Source of the DNA: Undibacterium sp. KW1
Lineage (GTDB): Bacteria; Pseudomonadota; Gammaproteobacteria; Burkholderiales; Burkholderiaceae_D
DNA length: 64,000 nt
Assembly: GCF_009937955.1 (NCBI RefSeq)
Contig: NZ_AP018439.1
Location: forward strand, 1,426,001-1,490,000
Direction: 5' to 3'
Within the stretch, counting starts at the first letter, position 1. Each line of letters begins with the position of its first letter. Of the stretch, positions 24,988-33,264 are shown piece after piece. A program made the position numbers and the translations under genes. The notes under the pieces are model-generated. The model saw only the letters and a list, made by a program, of their open reading frames with translations. It did not search any database and was not told the origin of the DNA.

Positions 24988-25015
24988 AAAAAAGAGGCAT
25001 TGCTGCCTCTTTTCA
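24988..25015 (-). terminator. Terminator of the M13 peptidase gene
   Basis: The stem AAAAGAGGCA/TGCCTCTTTT has a 4-nt loop. On the minus strand it is followed by a run of six Ts. It lies 13 bp downstream of the M13 peptidase stop codon at 25028. Confidence 0.9.
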
Positions 25016-25027
25016 CCTGAATATCAT

Positions 25028-27103
25028 TTACCAGATGGTGATGCGTTTTTCCGGAGGTACATACATCTTGTCACCTTCCTTGACACCAAACGCCGAGTAA
25101 AATTCTGGCAAGTTCGTCAAGGGACCGTTGCCACGGAACTCGGAAGGGGAGTGTGGATCGGTACTTACCCTGAGTATGGTTTCGCCATCGCGCGATTTGC
25201 CACGCCAGACTTGCGCCCAACCCATGAAGACACGCTGGTTGCCAGTGTAACCGTCAATCACCGGCGCTGGCTTGCCACCAAGGGAAATCTGGTAGGCCTT
25301 GTAAGCGATGGACAAGCCGGAATTATCTGCAATATTTTCACCCAGAGTCAGGGCACCGTTGACCTTGTAACCTGGCAGCGGGCTGTAGGCACTGTACTGG
25401 GCAATCATGGCGGCTGTCAGTTTGCCAAAGTTGGCCTTGTCTTCCTTGGTCCACCAGTCACGCAGGTTGCCGTCGCCGTCTGACTGGCTGCCAGAATCAT
25501 CAAAACCATGGCTGATCTCATGTCCTATGACTGCACCTATACCGCCATAATTGACGGCATCGTCGGCTGCGGCGTTAAAGAACGGTGGCTGCAATATCGC
25601 TGCGGGGAAGACGATTTCATTCTGGCGTGAGTTGTAATAGGCATTCACGGTTTGCGGGCTCATGCCCCATTCAGTACGGCTGACAGGTTTGCCCAGTTTG
25701 GCCAACTGCCGTTGATATTCATGTTCACGGCCACGTATGATATTGCCGACCAGATCATCCTTGGCAATGATCAGCTTGCTGTAGTCGCGCCATTTATCCG
25801 GGTAGCCTATCTTGGGATTGAATTTGGCCAGTTTTGTCAAAGCTTCTTTCTTGGTTTCCGGGCTCATCCAGCTCAGTGTTTCTATGCTTTGCTTATAGGC
25901 CAGCAGCAAGTTGTTGACCATGGTTTGCATGCGTGCCTTGTTCTCAGGCGGAAAGTATTTTTCCACATACAACTGCCCCAGTGCTTCTGACAGGGCTTCT
26001 TCCACCCGGCCTACGCCACGTTTCCAGCGCGCCTGATTGGCCGGGACACCGCGCAAAGTTTTACTGGTGAATTCAAAATCCTGATCGACAAAGCGCTGGC
26101 TGAGGAAAGGTGCATAGGCGTTCAGGGTTTGCCATTTCAGATAAGTCTTCCAGGTATCAAGCGGGGTGGCAGCAATGACCTTGGCAAGACCACTGAAAAA
26201 TTCAGGCTGACGCACGATGACATAATCCATTTTACCTGCCATGCCAATTTCACTGAAATAAGCATTCCAGTCAAAACCAGGCAGTAATTGCTCAAGTTGT
26301 TTCAGGTCCGTCTTGTTATAGGTTTTGACAGGATTGCGGTTTTCTACCTTGGTCCATTGTATTTTGGCGATCTCGGTTTCCAGCGCCATGATGGCCGCTG
26401 CACCTTGTTCAGGCTTGGCCTGGCCACTCATACCCAGCATTTTTTCCAGATGTTTGAGATACGCGTCGCGGAAGCCCTGCAATTTCGCATCATCCTGTTT
26501 CAGATAATAATCACGATCAGGCATGGTCAGGCCATTCTGGCTCAGATATACCGCATAGCGGCTGGAGTCACGCGCATCCTGGTTAATGCCCGCCGCAACA
26601 GGCGTGTTGACACCAAGCTTGCTTAGTTCTGCCATCAAGGCTGGCAGTTTTGATTTATCGGTAATGGCATCGATGCGGGCAAACTGGCTTTGCAGTGGTT
26701 TGATATCGAGCTCGTTGGCGCGGGCTTCATCCATGAAGCTGTTAAACACGTCAGCAATTTTTTTCTGATTGGAACCAGCCGTCAATTGCTTGCTGGCAGC
26801 CAGGGCCTGGATGATGTCGTAAGACCTTTGTTCCGACAGTTCGCGCAACTGGTCAAATGAACCAAAGCGACCACGGTCAGCCGGTATTTCTGCAGTCGCC
26901 AGCCATTTGCCAGACATGTGCTTATAGAAGTCGTCCTGTGGCCTGACGGTGTTGTCTATCCATTGCAAATCTATGCCAGATTGCAGTTTATTTGTGGTGA
27001 TCGTGCTGTTAATGCCAGCGCTTGCATTTTGTGCAAAGGCTGGCGTTGCCATCATATTGGTAAACAAGCTGGCAAGAGCGAGAGAAATCAGGGTACGTGA
27101 CAT
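25028..27103 (-). CDS. M13 family zinc metallopeptidase (neprilysin/PepO type)
   Basis: This 691-aa exported endopeptidase has a signal peptide ending near AFAQNASA (about residue 25-30). The N-terminal M13 domain begins around GIDLQWIDNTVRPQDDFY. The catalytic domain has the zinc motif HEISHGFDD (VIGHEISH), the third ligand in ENIADNSG, and the substrate-binding NAYYN motif. The C-terminus ends in the family-typical ITIW. The length is normal for the family. It is monocistronic: its own terminator lies downstream and about 170 bp of non-coding DNA upstream. It probably degrades peptides in the periplasm or at the surface. Confidence 0.94.
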   Translation of the reverse strand: MSRTLISLALASLFTNMMATPAFAQNASAGINSTITTNKLQSGIDLQWIDNTVRPQDDFYKHMSGKWLATAEIPADRGRFGSFDQLRELSEQRSYDIIQALAASKQLTAGSNQKKIADVFNSFMDEARANELDIKPLQSQFARIDAITDKSKLPALMAELSKLGVNTPVAAGINQDARDSSRYAVYLSQNGLTMPDRDYYLKQDDAKLQGFRDAYLKHLEKMLGMSGQAKPEQGAAAIMALETEIAKIQWTKVENRNPVKTYNKTDLKQLEQLLPGFDWNAYFSEIGMAGKMDYVIVRQPEFFSGLAKVIAATPLDTWKTYLKWQTLNAYAPFLSQRFVDQDFEFTSKTLRGVPANQARWKRGVGRVEEALSEALGQLYVEKYFPPENKARMQTMVNNLLLAYKQSIETLSWMSPETKKEALTKLAKFNPKIGYPDKWRDYSKLIIAKDDLVGNIIRGREHEYQRQLAKLGKPVSRTEWGMSPQTVNAYYNSRQNEIVFPAAILQPPFFNAAADDAVNYGGIGAVIGHEISHGFDDSGSQSDGDGNLRDWWTKEDKANFGKLTAAMIAQYSAYSPLPGYKVNGALTLGENIADNSGLSIAYKAYQISLGGKPAPVIDGYTGNQRVFMGWAQVWRGKSRDGETILRVSTDPHSPSEFRGNGPLTNLPEFYSAFGVKEGDKMYVPPEKRITIW

Positions 27104-27274
27104 GGTATGTCCTGGTTATATAACTTGTTGTATGGAAAGAGCTATAGATGCGCTGTTTTAGCTAAAGTTCAGCAACTTTGAAGAAACTTATGCTGCAGAA
27201 CGGCAAAACCCAGGTTTGAAAACAAGATCAAGGCAGGTGAGCCAAAATCATAACCAGGCAAGTTACGCAGATAG

Positions 27275-27628
27275 TCAAAACCACAATTGGCTTGATGACA
27301 GGAATGGGAAGTCGGGGTGTTCGGGTTTGGATGGTGCTATGACCATCCATAGGGCATCCGGCAAATGCCTGTGCTGTATCAGGTCAGTACGCCAGTGAAC
27401 CTGATATCTTTGTGATTCATGCAAATACTCAGGCTCGGCATGTAGCCAGCCAGTAGCGCTGCCATCATCGTCGCCAGTGACCTCTTCTCTGGTACTCAGG
27501 ACGCGTACTTGCACTTTGGGCCACAAGGCTATTTGCAATAGCCTTGTTCCATACATCAAGCCAAGTACGCAGGTGGGGAATAAGAGCAGTGTCATTGAAA
27601 CAGCATTGAGAGTATCGATTGCCTGCAT
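27275..27628 (-). CDS. Small hypothetical protein with N-terminal membrane helix
   Basis: This 117-aa reading has one hydrophobic segment near the N-terminus (TLLLFPTCVLGLMYG, about 13-27). A soluble part with a plausible beta pattern follows (VQVRVLSTREEVTGDD, then LHESQRYQVHWRTDLI). It lies 39 bp after the GNAT gene on the same strand, so it may be the last gene of the OsmC-PaiB-GNAT operon. I do not recognise the family. The ribosome binding site is weak, and a spurious frame cannot be excluded. Confidence 0.45.
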   Translation of the reverse strand: MQAIDTLNAVSMTLLLFPTCVLGLMYGTRLLQIALWPKVQVRVLSTREEVTGDDDGSATGWLHAEPEYLHESQRYQVHWRTDLIQHRHLPDALWMVIAPSKPEHPDFPFLSSSQLWF

Positions 27629-27667
27629 ATTGCCGGCCCGAGCCGCTCTTGTAAATGAATGATTTTT

Positions 27668-28129
27668 TTATGTAAGGCTTTTTCTATAAACAATAAATCC
27701 TGACCTGTCTGCCACCTGGCGATACAGTTTTTGCGCCGTCTCATTGGTTTCGTGGGTTTGCCAATATACGACAGTAGAACCTGCCAGCCTGGCCTGTTCA
27801 TACACTGCCTCTATCAAGGCACCTCCTACACCCTGGCCGCGCACATCCGGGCTGGTGAACAAGTCATTCAGATAGCAACTGGCTTCGATGCGGCTAGTAG
27901 TTCTGTGGTACAGGTAATGCGCCAGCCCAACCAGGCGTCCATCCTGTTCTGCGACCAGAGCATGTACAGGTTCGTAGCCATCAAAAAATCTGGCCCAGGT
28001 CCTGAGCGTCACTGCTTCTGGCAAGGCATTTGGGCCAGTGCGTTCATAGAACTGGTTATAGCCTTCCCATAGCACAGACCAGTTGGCGAAATCTTCTTTG
28101 GCGACGGCACGTACTACTACTTTACTCAT
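27668..28129 (-). CDS. GNAT family N-acetyltransferase
   Basis: This 153-aa protein has GNAT motif A (VRGQGVGGALIEAVYEQA, about 96-113) and motif B (TNETAQKLYRQVADRSGFIVYRK). The N-terminus VVVRAVAKEDFANW is typical of the family. It is encoded 22 bp after the PaiB-like gene. Pairs of a GNAT and an FMN-binding PaiB-like protein echo the paiA/paiB arrangement of Bacillus, where PaiA acetylates polyamines, but polyamine specificity here is only a hint. Confidence 0.88.
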   Translation of the reverse strand: MSKVVVRAVAKEDFANWSVLWEGYNQFYERTGPNALPEAVTLRTWARFFDGYEPVHALVAEQDGRLVGLAHYLYHRTTSRIEASCYLNDLFTSPDVRGQGVGGALIEAVYEQARLAGSTVVYWQTHETNETAQKLYRQVADRSGFIVYRKSLT

Positions 28130-28151
28130 TTCTTTTCCTTATTGTTTCGTT

Positions 28152-28802
28152 TTATTCGGTTTCGAACAATTGTTGCTCCATGACGCTTGCCAATGCGTGC
28201 GAGGCCGGGTCATGTTGTTCGCGTAATCCATCCACCATATTCACCCTGTCTTGCGTGCTTTTGTTCTGGCTGGTTTTCCATTTGCCGCTGATGCGACGGA
28301 TGGGGATTTCTATGCCGACTATCATATCCATCATGCGGTCTATATATTCTGCAGGCGCATCACTGACTTTCCATGGCTGGTCGAACTTGCGCTCAAAGTT
28401 ATCGCTAAGTTCGCTGAGCAGGCGCAAAAATTCCTGCCGGTCTTCGATGATGCGCATGGGACCATGCACATGCACGACAGCATAGTTATAGGTCGGCACG
28501 ACAGAACCGCTGCGCTGCTTTTCTTCATACCAGCGCGGACTGATATAGGCTTGCGCGCCCTGGAAAATCAATAGCACATCCTGGGCTGAAGCTGCACTTT
28601 GCCAGACCGGGTTATTGCGGGCGACATGGCCCCGCAAAACGCCATAAGGTGCATCTGCGGTTGGTGGCGAAACGATGAAGGGAATGTGATTCGCCTCCAG
28701 TTCGCCAGCGTGCAAGCTGACCAGCGTTGCCAGCGGATGCGCCTGTATCAGGGCGTGTAAGACTTCTATGCGTTCTTCAGAAAAATGACTGGGCATGTAC
28801 AT
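28152..28802 (-). CDS. PaiB-like FMN-binding protein
   Basis: This 216-aa split-barrel flavoprotein is of the PaiB/FMN-binding family. Recognisable segments are ANHIPF (about 51-56), RGHVARNNPVW (about 77-87), ISPRWYEE, VPTYNYAVVHVHG (about 121-133) and GKWKTSQNK near the C-terminus. PaiB in Bacillus is described as a negative regulator of sporulation and protease genes. In proteobacteria the members are uncharacterised and may be haem- or flavin-binding enzymes. It starts 3 bp after the OsmC stop, so co-translation is likely. The divergent MocR-type gene is a plausible regulator. Confidence 0.9.
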   Translation of the reverse strand: MYMPSHFSEERIEVLHALIQAHPLATLVSLHAGELEANHIPFIVSPPTADAPYGVLRGHVARNNPVWQSAASAQDVLLIFQGAQAYISPRWYEEKQRSGSVVPTYNYAVVHVHGPMRIIEDRQEFLRLLSELSDNFERKFDQPWKVSDAPAEYIDRMMDMIVGIEIPIRRISGKWKTSQNKSTQDRVNMVDGLREQHDPASHALASVMEQQLFETE

Positions 28803-28805
28803 GGG

Positions 28806-29267
28806 CTACTCGATCTCTATGATGACTTCGGCGCTAATGGAGTTGGCGATATAACAGTGTTCATGCGCCATATGATGGAGTTCTTCACGCTCCTGCAAGG
28901 CTGGTTGCTTTTCACCACTATAGCTCTCCTGCGGGCGCAGGTGGATACGGGTAATGGCTGTCTTGCCCTGGGCGTTTTTATCCATGATACCCACTGCCAG
29001 ATCGCGGTATCGATCCAGCACATAACCGCGCTTGGCGACGAAGGACAGGTAAAACAGCATGTGGCAAGATGCCAGCGCAGCAACCAGTGCTTCTTCAGGA
29101 TCGACATTTTTTTCTTCCGACATAGGTATTGGGACTGACAGAGGGGATGAGGACGCTGGTACTACGAGGCCACCATCAAATTCCCATGCATGCGCGCGGC
29201 TATAGCGGTTGTCGCTGAACGCCTGCTCACCACGTTCCCATAAGATTGTTGCCTGGTATTGATGCAT
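28806..29267 (-). CDS. OsmC family peroxide-reductase-like protein
   Basis: This 153-aa protein of the OsmC/Ohr superfamily has the two redox cysteines of the family in ALASCHMLFYL (about 68) and HEHCYIANSI (about 137), and the N-terminal acyl-binding-like barrel region. These proteins reduce organic hydroperoxides. It is the first gene of a minus-strand operon with the PaiB-like and GNAT genes. It is divergent from a MocR/GntR regulator, with about 100 bp between the starts. Confidence 0.9.
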   Translation of the reverse strand: MHQYQATILWERGEQAFSDNRYSRAHAWEFDGGLVVPASSSPLSVPIPMSEEKNVDPEEALVAALASCHMLFYLSFVAKRGYVLDRYRDLAVGIMDKNAQGKTAITRIHLRPQESYSGEKQPALQEREELHHMAHEHCYIANSISAEVIIEIE

Positions 29268-29307
29268 TTATTTACTCCGTTACCGTGAATTTACGTTAAT
29301 CTTATGC

Positions 29308-29334
29308 TTGGTATTGGCTATTGAAAAGTACCAA
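29308..29334. promoter_or_regulatory. Candidate operator between osmC-like and MocR-type genes
   Basis: TTGGTA (29308-29313) and TACCAA (29329-29334) form an inverted repeat. Their centres are 21 bp apart, two helical turns, in the short divergent spacer. This spacing suits a dimeric wHTH regulator such as the adjacent MocR-type protein. Binding is inferred. Confidence 0.4.
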
Positions 29335-29371
29335 TTTTATAAAAAACAAGAATGCCAATTTCGGTGAGCGC

Positions 29372-30871
29372 ATGCATATCTCTCAAATGATTGCCGGGAT
29401 AAGCCTGGACAGACAAGACAGCCAGCCCTTGTACAGACAGTTGTACGCCGAAATACGGAAAAGTATATTGGCAGGCCAGATGCTGCCTGGAATGCAGTTG
29501 CCACCCAGCCGTGAGTTTTGTCAGGCGCTGCATATTTCCCGGCAGACGGTTTTGAATGCTTATGATCAATTGCTCGCAGAAGGGTATCTGCGCGGTTCGG
29601 TAGGGCAGGGGACTTTTGTGAATGAAGATTTGCCTGCAATTGCAGAACGCGCCAAAACAAAGGTCAGCGATATACCTGCGGCACGACTGCTGGACAGGAT
29701 TTCAAAGCGCGGACTGCAACATATAGACCCGCGCGGCAGCACACGCTTTCATCAGGGGAGTGTAAGGGCATTCAGGGTCAGCATGCCTGACCTGGATTTG
29801 TTCCCATTTGATATATGGGCGCGGCTGGAAGCGCGTCATTGCCGCCATCCGAAAGGACAACTGGGCTATGGTGACCCTGCCGGTCATTTGGCTTTGCGTG
29901 AGTTACTCGCGGTTTATTTGAAGGCAGCGCGTGGCGTGAATTGCGCACCGGAACAAATCCTGATCACTTCCGGTTCGCAGCAGGCGCTATATTTGCTGAG
30001 TACCATGCTACTGGACCCGGGTGAAAAGGCGGTGGTGGAATATCCGTGCTATCGCGGTACGACTGCTGCCCTGCATGCAGCACAAGCGGACATTTGTGCC
30101 GTACCTGTCGATGATGAGGGCTTGGATGTCGAATACGCAGCGATGCATTATCCCGATGCGAAAGTCGCTTTCGTCACACCTTCCCACCAGATGCCACTGG
30201 GCATGACCATGAGCCTGCAAAGCCGCATGGCCTTGCTGGAGTGGGCGCAGGCGAATGCGGTATGGATAGTGGAAGACGACTATGACAGTGAATACCGTTT
30301 TGGCAGTTCACCACTGGCATCCCTGCAAAGTCTGGACACGCATCAAAGTGTTATTTATGTAGGCACTCTCTCCAAGGTGCTGTTCCCTGGCCTGCGTCTT
30401 GGCTATCTGGTGTTGCCAGAAAAATTGCTGGAGCCGATGATACAGGCCAAGGCTGTCATCGATAAACATACCAGCATCATGCCGCAAATGACATTGGCCG
30501 ACTTTATTGCAGAAGGCCATTTCGGCAGGCATATCAAGCGCACCAGAAAAGTCTATGCAGAACGACAGGCATGCTTAGTGAGTTGTCTGGAAAAGGAATT
30601 GGCAGATGAACTTATCTGCGGCGCGCAAGATGGCGGGCTTGATCTGGCTGTGTATTTCAAACAGGCTTACGATGAAGAACAGATCATAGAAGCCGGGCAA
30701 AAAATCGGACTGGAGTTGCGCGGCCTGGGTCACTACGCCGATGTGCCGGGAAAAACAAACAGACCGGCAGAAAGTCCTGGCGGCCTGTTACTGGGTTTTG
30801 CTTCACTGACTTGTGCAGAAATAGAGCGCAGCGTCAGCAAGCTGGCTACGCTCTTCAAAGCTGCTCATTAG
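29372..30871 (+). CDS. MocR-family regulator (GntR wHTH + class I aminotransferase fold)
   Basis: This 499-aa protein has an N-terminal GntR winged helix-turn-helix (about 1-80; LPPSREFCQALHISRQTVLNAY). A PLP-dependent aminotransferase-like domain follows (about 115-490). The PLP lysine is in GTLSKVLFPGLRLGY, with VEDDYDSEYR and SGSQQALYLL also conserved. MocR/PdxR proteins are transcription factors that use PLP or an amine as ligand. The ATG at 29372 is chosen; a TTG 51 bp upstream is in frame but overlaps the candidate operator. It is divergent from the OsmC-PaiB-GNAT operon, its likely target. Confidence 0.92.
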   Translation: MHISQMIAGISLDRQDSQPLYRQLYAEIRKSILAGQMLPGMQLPPSREFCQALHISRQTVLNAYDQLLAEGYLRGSVGQGTFVNEDLPAIAERAKTKVSDIPAARLLDRISKRGLQHIDPRGSTRFHQGSVRAFRVSMPDLDLFPFDIWARLEARHCRHPKGQLGYGDPAGHLALRELLAVYLKAARGVNCAPEQILITSGSQQALYLLSTMLLDPGEKAVVEYPCYRGTTAALHAAQADICAVPVDDEGLDVEYAAMHYPDAKVAFVTPSHQMPLGMTMSLQSRMALLEWAQANAVWIVEDDYDSEYRFGSSPLASLQSLDTHQSVIYVGTLSKVLFPGLRLGYLVLPEKLLEPMIQAKAVIDKHTSIMPQMTLADFIAEGHFGRHIKRTRKVYAERQACLVSCLEKELADELICGAQDGGLDLAVYFKQAYDEEQIIEAGQKIGLELRGLGHYADVPGKTNRPAESPGGLLLGFASLTCAEIERSVSKLATLFKAAH

Positions 30872-30914
30872 CGATTAGGCAGCGATCAGGCAGCGATCAG
30901 GCAGCGATCAGGCC
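30871..30914. repeat. 11-bp tandem repeat at the leuA 3' end
   Basis: Four head-to-tail copies of GCGATCAGGCA are present; the first has T instead of C at position 6 and the last ends in C. They fill the gap between the convergent MocR-type gene stop and the leuA stop codon (minus strand 30908-30910), and the last copy overlaps the leuA end. This looks like slippage expansion of the leuA stop region. Confidence 0.9.
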
Positions 30915-32617
30915 GCAATCATCTGCATTGCCGTATCTGAGTTTGTATGGCGATTTATGACACTGATGATGGCGCGCATGCTGGCCGTTGCCGCATCGTC
31001 AGCTATGCCTGCACCATGCTGGCTGCTGCCATCATTGACGCGTGCTTCCATGATGCTGATGTATTGTGAACGGCCTTGCTGTGTCACTTGCTGTTCTTGC
31101 TTGTCGATGATCCTGACTTGATAGCCAAGTGCCTGGCAGGCATTGACCTGGGCTTCAACAATACCATGACCTGTACCCTGGATAGCTTGTGGCTGTCCGT
31201 GGTGCAGCAGATCGACATGCAAGGATACTTGTGCCGGATCAGATGGTGATGTCCTGTGATGCAGGACCGGGTTTGCATGATGAGCTTGATAACTGATGGG
31301 TGTTGCTGGTGCGAGATAGCTGTCGCTGAAAATCTGGTGTATCTGTTGCGCCGTCATTTCCTTGCCGCTGTCATCGGCAGCCGTTTGCACGACACGGCTG
31401 AATTCAATTTGCATGCGTCTCGGCATACTGATGCCATATTCCTGTTCCAGCAAAAAGGCCATGCCACCTTTGCCAGACTGACTATTCACGCGTATCACGG
31501 CATCATAATTGCGGCCAAGGTCAGCGGGGTCTATCGGCAAGTAAGGTACTTCCCATATCGCATCTTTTTGTTGCTGGGCGAAGCCTTTTTTAATTGCATC
31601 CTGATGGGAGCCAGAAAATGCTGTGAAGACCAGATCACCGACATAAGGGTGGCGCGGATGCACAGGCAATTGATTGCATTCTTCCACGCACTGCCTGACG
31701 CTATCGATGTCAGAAAAATCCAGCCCGGGATCTACACCCTGGGTATATAAATTCAAGGCCAGCGTGACGAGATCGACATTGCCGGTGCGTTCGCCATTTC
31801 CAAACAAGCAGCCTTCAACCCTGTCTGCACCGGCCATGACAGCAAGCTCTGCAGCGGCGACTGCAGTGCCCCTGTCATTATGAGGATGCACGCTGAGGAT
31901 AATGGCATCGCGTTGCGCCAGATTCCTGTCCATCCATTCGATCTGGTCGGCATACACATTCGGCGTTGCGCATTCGACTGTGGTCGGCAAGTTGATGATC
32001 ATCTTGCGTTCAACCGTGGGCTGCCAGATGGCGGCAACGGCATCACACACTTCTTTGGAAAAATCCAGCTCGGCCATGCTGAAGGTTTCTGGTGAATATT
32101 CAAATACCCATTCTGTCTCTGGCATGGCATCAGTGAGTTGCTTGATGAGACGGGTGCCATCAGTGGCGATCTGTTTGACTTCTTCACGCGATTTGCCAAA
32201 TACAATGCGGCGGAAAGCGGGTGCTATCGGGTTGTACAAATGCACGATGGCACGTTTGGCACCACGCACGGAATCGATGGTGCGGCGTATCAGGTCTTCA
32301 CGTGATTGCGTCAATACTTCTATCGTCACGTCATCCGGTATGCGTTGTTCTTCTATGAGTTTGCGGACAAAGGCGAAGTCTGTTTCTGATGCAGACGGGA
32401 AGGCTACTTCAATTTCTTTGAGTCCAATTTTCACCAGCATGTCAAAGAACCTGAGTTTTTTCTTTGCATCCATGGGTTCTATCAGCGCCTGGTTACCATC
32501 ACGCAAATCCGTACTCATCCATATCGGTGTTTTGCTGATGCTGCGGCTGGGCCATTGCCTGTCCTGCAAAGCGATAGTCGGGAAGGCTTGATATTTTTTA
32601 GCTGGATTACTCATCAT
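30908..32617 (-). CDS. leuA: 2-isopropylmalate synthase
   Basis: This 569-aa enzyme condenses acetyl-CoA with 2-ketoisovalerate, the first committed step of leucine synthesis. The N-terminal HMGL-like TIM barrel has TDLRDGNQA (about 36-44), the metal-binding HPHNDRGTA (about 244-252) and [15 protein letters not shown]. The C-terminal LeuA regulatory domain (about 440-560) is present, so leucine feedback inhibition is likely. Length fits the long LeuA type common in Burkholderiales. It starts at ATG 32617 or the next ATG, after AAGGAAAAG. Upstream lies a leucine-rich leader peptide with a hairpin, suggesting attenuation by leucyl-tRNA supply. Confidence 0.95.
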   Translation of the reverse strand: MMSNPAKKYQAFPTIALQDRQWPSRSISKTPIWMSTDLRDGNQALIEPMDAKKKLRFFDMLVKIGLKEIEVAFPSASETDFAFVRKLIEEQRIPDDVTIEVLTQSREDLIRRTIDSVRGAKRAIVHLYNPIAPAFRRIVFGKSREEVKQIATDGTRLIKQLTDAMPETEWVFEYSPETFSMAELDFSKEVCDAVAAIWQPTVERKMIINLPTTVECATPNVYADQIEWMDRNLAQRDAIILSVHPHNDRGTAVAAAELAVMAGADRVEGCLFGNGERTGNVDLVTLALNLYTQGVDPGLDFSDIDSVRQCVEECNQLPVHPRHPYVGDLVFTAFSGSHQDAIKKGFAQQQKDAIWEVPYLPIDPADLGRNYDAVIRVNSQSGKGGMAFLLEQEYGISMPRRMQIEFSRVVQTAADDSGKEMTAQQIHQIFSDSYLAPATPISYQAHHANPVLHHRTSPSDPAQVSLHVDLLHHGQPQAIQGTGHGIVEAQVNACQALGYQVRIIDKQEQQVTQQGRSQYISIMEARVNDGSSQHGAGIADDAATASMRAIISVINRHTNSDTAMQMIAA

Positions 32618-32707
32618 GATGTTCTTTTCCTTGGGCTGGCACAGTGCCTCAGCAAGGCGCTGATATTTTCAAATTGGTGAATGGATACTGATGTGGTGGC
32701 GCTAAGC

Positions 32708-32742
32708 TAACCGGCAGCCACAGAGATACGCGAGGCCGGTTA
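32708..32742 (-). promoter_or_regulatory. Leader hairpin following the leuA leader peptide
   Basis: TAACCGGC and GCCGGTTA form an 8-bp perfect stem with a 19-nt loop. One arm overlaps the stop codon of the leader peptide. Just beyond it, GGCGCTA (32698-32704) can alternatively pair with TAGCGC of the palindrome TAGCGCTA inside the Leu-codon region (32758-32765). Competition between the two pairings is the layout expected of ribosome-mediated attenuation. No T-run follows the hairpin, so termination would need Rho, or control would act on translation. Confidence 0.5.
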
Positions 32743-32874
32743 ACCGATCAGTAGTCGTAGCGCTAGTAGCTTGCGACCGTGAGCAAGTGACAGCGCAGAC
32801 TGTGGGCGTGCAAAGCCAGACATGACGCTGATAGCGCCTGCTGAATTCTTTGCTGATGTGCCTGATGGTGTCAT
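32740..32874 (-). CDS. Leucine-rich leader peptide upstream of leuA (44 aa)
   Basis: A 44-codon frame starts at ATG 32874, about eight bases after AGGA, and stops at TAA 32742-32740. Its C-terminal end reads KLLALRLLIG: five leucines in eight residues, four of them encoded by CTA, which is visibly uncommon in the neighbouring genes. The stop lies inside the following hairpin. Position (about 120 bp upstream of leuA), Leu-codon clustering and adjacent alternative pairings all fit a leuL-type attenuation leader. The region is conserved in no alignment I can run, so this rests on sequence logic alone. Confidence 0.6.
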   Translation of the reverse strand: MTPSGTSAKNSAGAISVMSGFARPQSALSLAHGRKLLALRLLIG

Positions 32875-33004
32875 GCTGTTTTTCCTGATGTCAGGAAGCC
32901 TGTGCTGGGTACTACTGGGATATAAGGGTAATTTTTGATACTGGTGTTTCAGGCTGGCTGGTATGCCGCTTAAAACTGGACAAGACGCAACTTATAGTAG
33001 CGAG

Positions 33005-33088
33005 CTTGCTAGAGATGGTAGTAGAACTAGAGAGGCAGACACAGACGACAGCACTGCTTGCAGCTTGGCGCTGTCAGCAGTTTTTTTT
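33005..33088 (+). ncRNA. Candidate small RNA between leuA leader and lgt
   Basis: On the plus strand a possible promoter (TTAAAA at 32970-32975, 17 bp, TATAGT at 32993-32998) is followed about 50 bp later by a terminator-like hairpin. ACTGCT (33053) pairs with AGCAGT (33076) around an inner GCAGC/GCTG stem, and a run of eight Ts ends at 33088. There is no plus-strand gene upstream for this terminator to serve. A transcript of about 84 nt is therefore possible. It would be divergent from leuA; targets are unknown. Confidence 0.3.
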
Positions 33089-33191
33089 GCAGATGTCGAT
33101 GTCAAAAAAGAGTTCATGCAATTACTGTAAAAGATTTTGCCTGCGCACGTCAAGCAGTATTTTTTGTTTGCTTGTCGATGTGCTGACTGAT

Positions 33192-33228
33192 CGGCATTTC
33201 ATCGCAACGCAATCTCAATGAAATGCCG
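33192..33228. repeat. 11-bp perfect inverted repeat downstream of lgt
   Basis: CGGCATTTCAT and ATGAAATGCCG are separated by 15 bases. It lies 37 bp beyond the lgt stop on the minus strand. No T-run follows on either strand, so it may be a 3'-end stabilising hairpin or a Rho-associated stop rather than an intrinsic terminator. The rest of the 32875-33264 gap outside this and the candidate RNA shows nothing I can assign. Confidence 0.5.
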
Positions 33229-33264
33229 CTCAGGCAGATTAACAGCCATACAAAAATCAGCTTC

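Noticed and set aside
33006..33221. 71-codon reading between leuA and lgt
   Set aside because: It runs through a terminator-like hairpin and an inverted repeat and has unusual Cys/Ser content. A small RNA is a better explanation for part of it.
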